Assembly: GCA_031254075.1 (NCBI GenBank)
Contig: JAIRVD010000221.1
Location: forward strand, 1-6,198
Direction of reading: 5' to 3'
Origin: Clostridiales bacterium
GTDB lineage: Bacteria > Bacillota > Clostridia > Lachnospirales > WQUN01
DNA length: 6,198 nt
Shown: in pieces, positions 4,389 to 6,198 of the stretch
Layout: every line of letters starts with the position of its first letter
How positions within the stretch are numbered: position 1 is the first letter of the stretch
Made by a program: the position numbers and the translations under genes
The notes under the pieces: generated by a model
Database searches by the model: none
Seen by the model: only the letters and a program-made list of their open reading frames with translations
Told to the model about the DNA's origin: nothing

Positions 4389-5393
4389 ATGGTAGCTGTT
4401 TTGAAACAAAACGCAACAACGGAACAAATTGACAACCTCACCAAATGGTTAGAGGGACGGGGTCTGAGTGTCCATATTTCCAAAGGTGAAAGCTACACCA
4501 TACTTGGCTTGATTGGTGATACGACTCAGATTGACACCGAGCTTTTAGAGGGGCTTGAGATGGTTGATTCGGTCAAACGCGTCAGCGAACCGTTTAAAAG
4601 CGCGAACCGAAAATTCCATCCGGAAGACAGTATTATTGAAATCGGAGACTTGAAAATCGGCGGTCCTCATTTTCAAATGATGGCGGGTCCCTGTTCTGTG
4701 GAATCAGCCGAACAAATTCTTTCTATTGCGAAAAGCGTATCGGCTTCCGGTGCGGCGATTCTGCGTGGCGGAGCGTTTAAACCTCGTTCATCCCCTTATG
4801 ATTTTCAAGGGCTTAAAGCGGACGGCATTGAGCTTTTGCTTGAAGCAAAAAAACAAACGGGTATGCCGATTGTTACGGAGATTATGAACGCCAATCATTT
4901 ACCGATGTTTGAACAGGTTGACGTCATTCAAGTAGGCGCTCGTAATATGCAAAACTTTGAATTGCTCAAGGAGCTCGGAATGATTAGAAAGCCGATACTG
5001 TTGAAGCGTGGTCTTGCCAGTACACTTCAAGAGCTGCTTATGAGCGCGGAATACATTATGGCAGGCGGCAACCGCAATATTATCCTCTGCGAACGGGGTA
5101 TCCGCACGTTTGAGACGTATACGCGCAATACTCTTGACCTTTCCGCCGTACCCATGCTGCGTGAATTAACACATTTACCTGTCGTAATCGACCCAAGCCA
5201 CGCAACAGGTGCCGCGCGTTTGGTAAAGCCCATGGCGATGGCGGCAGCGGCGGCAGGCGCCCACGGGCTTATTATCGAAGTGCATAACGACCCGCAAAAC
5301 GCGCTTTGTGACGGCGCGCAGTCGCTCACGCCCGAACAATTCGCGGATGTGGCGAAAAATGTTCGCAGGATACGCGAGGTGATTGCCGAATGA
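4389..5393 (+). CDS. aroF: 3-deoxy-7-phosphoheptulonate synthase (DAHP synthase, type I-beta with N-terminal regulatory domain)
   Basis: This enzyme condenses phosphoenolpyruvate and erythrose 4-phosphate to DAHP, the first step of the shikimate pathway, in the cytoplasm. It has 334 residues, about the length of the Thermotoga maritima enzyme, which it resembles throughout. The N-terminal ferredoxin-like domain (about 1-70, with HISKGESYTILGLIGD) is where Tyr and Phe bind for feedback inhibition in that enzyme. The TIM barrel carries AGPCSVE (99-105), RGGAFKPRSSPYDFQG (126-141), LLKRG (204-208), DPSHATG (268-274), IIEVH and CDGAQSL. Expected metal ligands are Cys102, His271, Glu297 and Asp308. 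The ATG at 4389 has AAGGAGG at 4373-4379, 9 bases away. An in-frame ATG at 4290 would run the coding sequence through the terminator and is rejected. The stop overlaps the tyrA start (ATGA), suggesting translational coupling. Confidence 0.97.
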   Translation: MVAVLKQNATTEQIDNLTKWLEGRGLSVHISKGESYTILGLIGDTTQIDTELLEGLEMVDSVKRVSEPFKSANRKFHPEDSIIEIGDLKIGGPHFQMMAGPCSVESAEQILSIAKSVSASGAAILRGGAFKPRSSPYDFQGLKADGIELLLEAKKQTGMPIVTEIMNANHLPMFEQVDVIQVGARNMQNFELLKELGMIRKPILLKRGLASTLQELLMSAEYIMAGGNRNIILCERGIRTFETYTRNTLDLSAVPMLRELTHLPVVIDPSHATGAARLVKPMAMAAAAAGAHGLIIEVHNDPQNALCDGAQSLTPEQFADVAKNVRRIREVIAE

Positions 5394-6198
5394 ATATCGG
5401 AATTATAGGAATGGGGCTTATCGGCGGTTCACTTGCGAAGGCTTATAAAGCCGGCGGACATGACGTTTTTGGTTATGATATTGACGAAACGATTTTGAGC
5501 TTTGCCGAATTATCGGGTGCGATAAACGGCAAATTAGACGAACAAACCATTAAGCAATGCGGCGAAATATTTATCGCTGTTAATCCCGGCGACGCTGTGG
5601 CATACCTTGAATCCGTCGCTTGCGGTATTACCAAAAACACGATTGTCATAGACTGCTGCGGCGTTAAAAGATATGTATGCGACCGATGCTTCGCCCTTGC
5701 CAAAAAATACGGTTTTATATTTGTCGGCGGTCATCCCATGGCGGGAAGCCACAACGCGGGTTTTAAGAATAGCCATGAGAATTTATTTCGTGGTGCGTCC
5801 ATGATTCTTGTACCGCCTGTGTATGACGACGTTGCCTTGTTCGGCAGGCTTGAAGAATTGCTGAAACCGGTAGGCTTTGGGCGATTAACCTTCACAACCG
5901 CGGAAAAACATGATGAAATGATTGCGTTCAGTTCGCAAATGGCTCATGTTGTTTCAAGCGCATTTATCAAAAGCCCGACGGCACAAGAGCATAAAGGTTT
6001 TTCGGCGGGAAGCTATAAAGACTTGACCCGCGTGGCAAGGCTTAGCGCGGATATGTGGGCGGAATTGTGTATGAATAACCATGACTTTCTCATTAAAGAA
6101 TTAGACAGCTTTATTCATGCGCTTACCCGATACAGAGAAACTCTTATGGAAAAGGATGAAAAAGAATTAAAGAATTTACTTGAAGAAGGAAGCCGCTT
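5390..6198 (+). CDS. tyrA: Prephenate dehydrogenase, 3'-truncated by the window edge
   Basis: TyrA oxidatively decarboxylates prephenate to 4-hydroxyphenylpyruvate with NAD(P)+, the committed step to tyrosine. The ATG at 5390 overlaps the aroF stop, and the frame is open to the window end (269 codons plus two bases, no stop). Visible motifs are an N-terminal Rossmann fold with GIIGMGLIGGSLAKAYKAGG (4-23), GGHPMAGS (113-120) containing the likely catalytic His115, EKHDEMIAFSSQMAHVVSSAF (172-192) with His174 and His186, and GFSAGSYKDLTRVARL (203-218). The family without an ACT domain is about 280 residues, so the gene probably ends soon after the edge; whether an ACT domain follows cannot be seen. 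The usual DxGSVK motif reads DCCGVK (88-93). Further aromatic-pathway genes may follow, which is inference. Confidence 0.94.
   Translation, partial: MNIGIIGMGLIGGSLAKAYKAGGHDVFGYDIDETILSFAELSGAINGKLDEQTIKQCGEIFIAVNPGDAVAYLESVACGITKNTIVIDCCGVKRYVCDRCFALAKKYGFIFVGGHPMAGSHNAGFKNSHENLFRGASMILVPPVYDDVALFGRLEELLKPVGFGRLTFTTAEKHDEMIAFSSQMAHVVSSAFIKSPTAQEHKGFSAGSYKDLTRVARLSADMWAELCMNNHDFLIKELDSFIHALTRYRETLMEKDEKELKNLLEEGSR

Noticed and set aside
5027..5329. Minus-strand 100-residue ORF opposite aroF
   Set aside because: Shadow of the aroF reading frame, Ala/Ser-rich with no motifs.

Overview
The window looks like a chromosome segment of an anaerobic, endospore-forming Firmicute (class Clostridia, probably from an uncultured lineage). 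Three adjacent genes encode the sporulation channel proteins SpoIIIAF, SpoIIIAG and SpoIIIAH. Ribosome binding sites are strong AGGAGG-type, and the DAHP synthase is the Thermotoga-like type I-beta form. There are no insertion sequences, phage genes, tRNAs or CRISPR repeats. The taxonomic statement is inferred from gene content only.

Layout. (1) 2-1009, plus strand: a Gfo/Idh/MocA-type NAD(P)-dependent sugar oxidoreductase, cut at its N terminus by the window edge and followed by a hairpin at 1017-1054 that can terminate transcription from both sides. (2) 1068-1640, minus strand: an unrecognised two-helix membrane protein with a perfect 30-bp tandem duplication. Its reading frame stays open and protein-like far upstream of the obvious AUG, to a Shine-Dalgarno site at 1801-1806 that has no standard start codon after it. 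(3) 1948-3898, plus strand: spoIIIAF-spoIIIAG-spoIIIAH, the tail of the spoIIIA operon, without spoIIIAA-AE in front. A strong terminator at 3978-4024 closes this unit. (4) 4071-6198, plus strand: an aromatic amino acid biosynthesis operon. It has a promoter, a 48-codon leader peptide very rich in Phe and Tyr codons, an attenuator terminator, aroF (DAHP synthase), and tyrA (prephenate dehydrogenase, cut by the right edge), which overlaps aroF by ATGA.

The most interesting element is the aroF leader (4139-4346). It has the parts of a ribosome-mediated attenuator: a translatable leader peptide with 10 Phe/Tyr codons in 14, a strong intrinsic terminator before the first enzyme gene, and a 10-base segment just after the Phe/Tyr codons that is perfectly complementary to the 5' arm of the terminator. 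A further segment at the leader start codon can pair with that same 10-base segment. The operon makes the first aromatic-pathway intermediate and then commits prephenate to tyrosine, so sensing charged tRNA-Phe and tRNA-Tyr by translation fits its function. Clostridia more often control such genes with T-box RNAs, and none is seen here.
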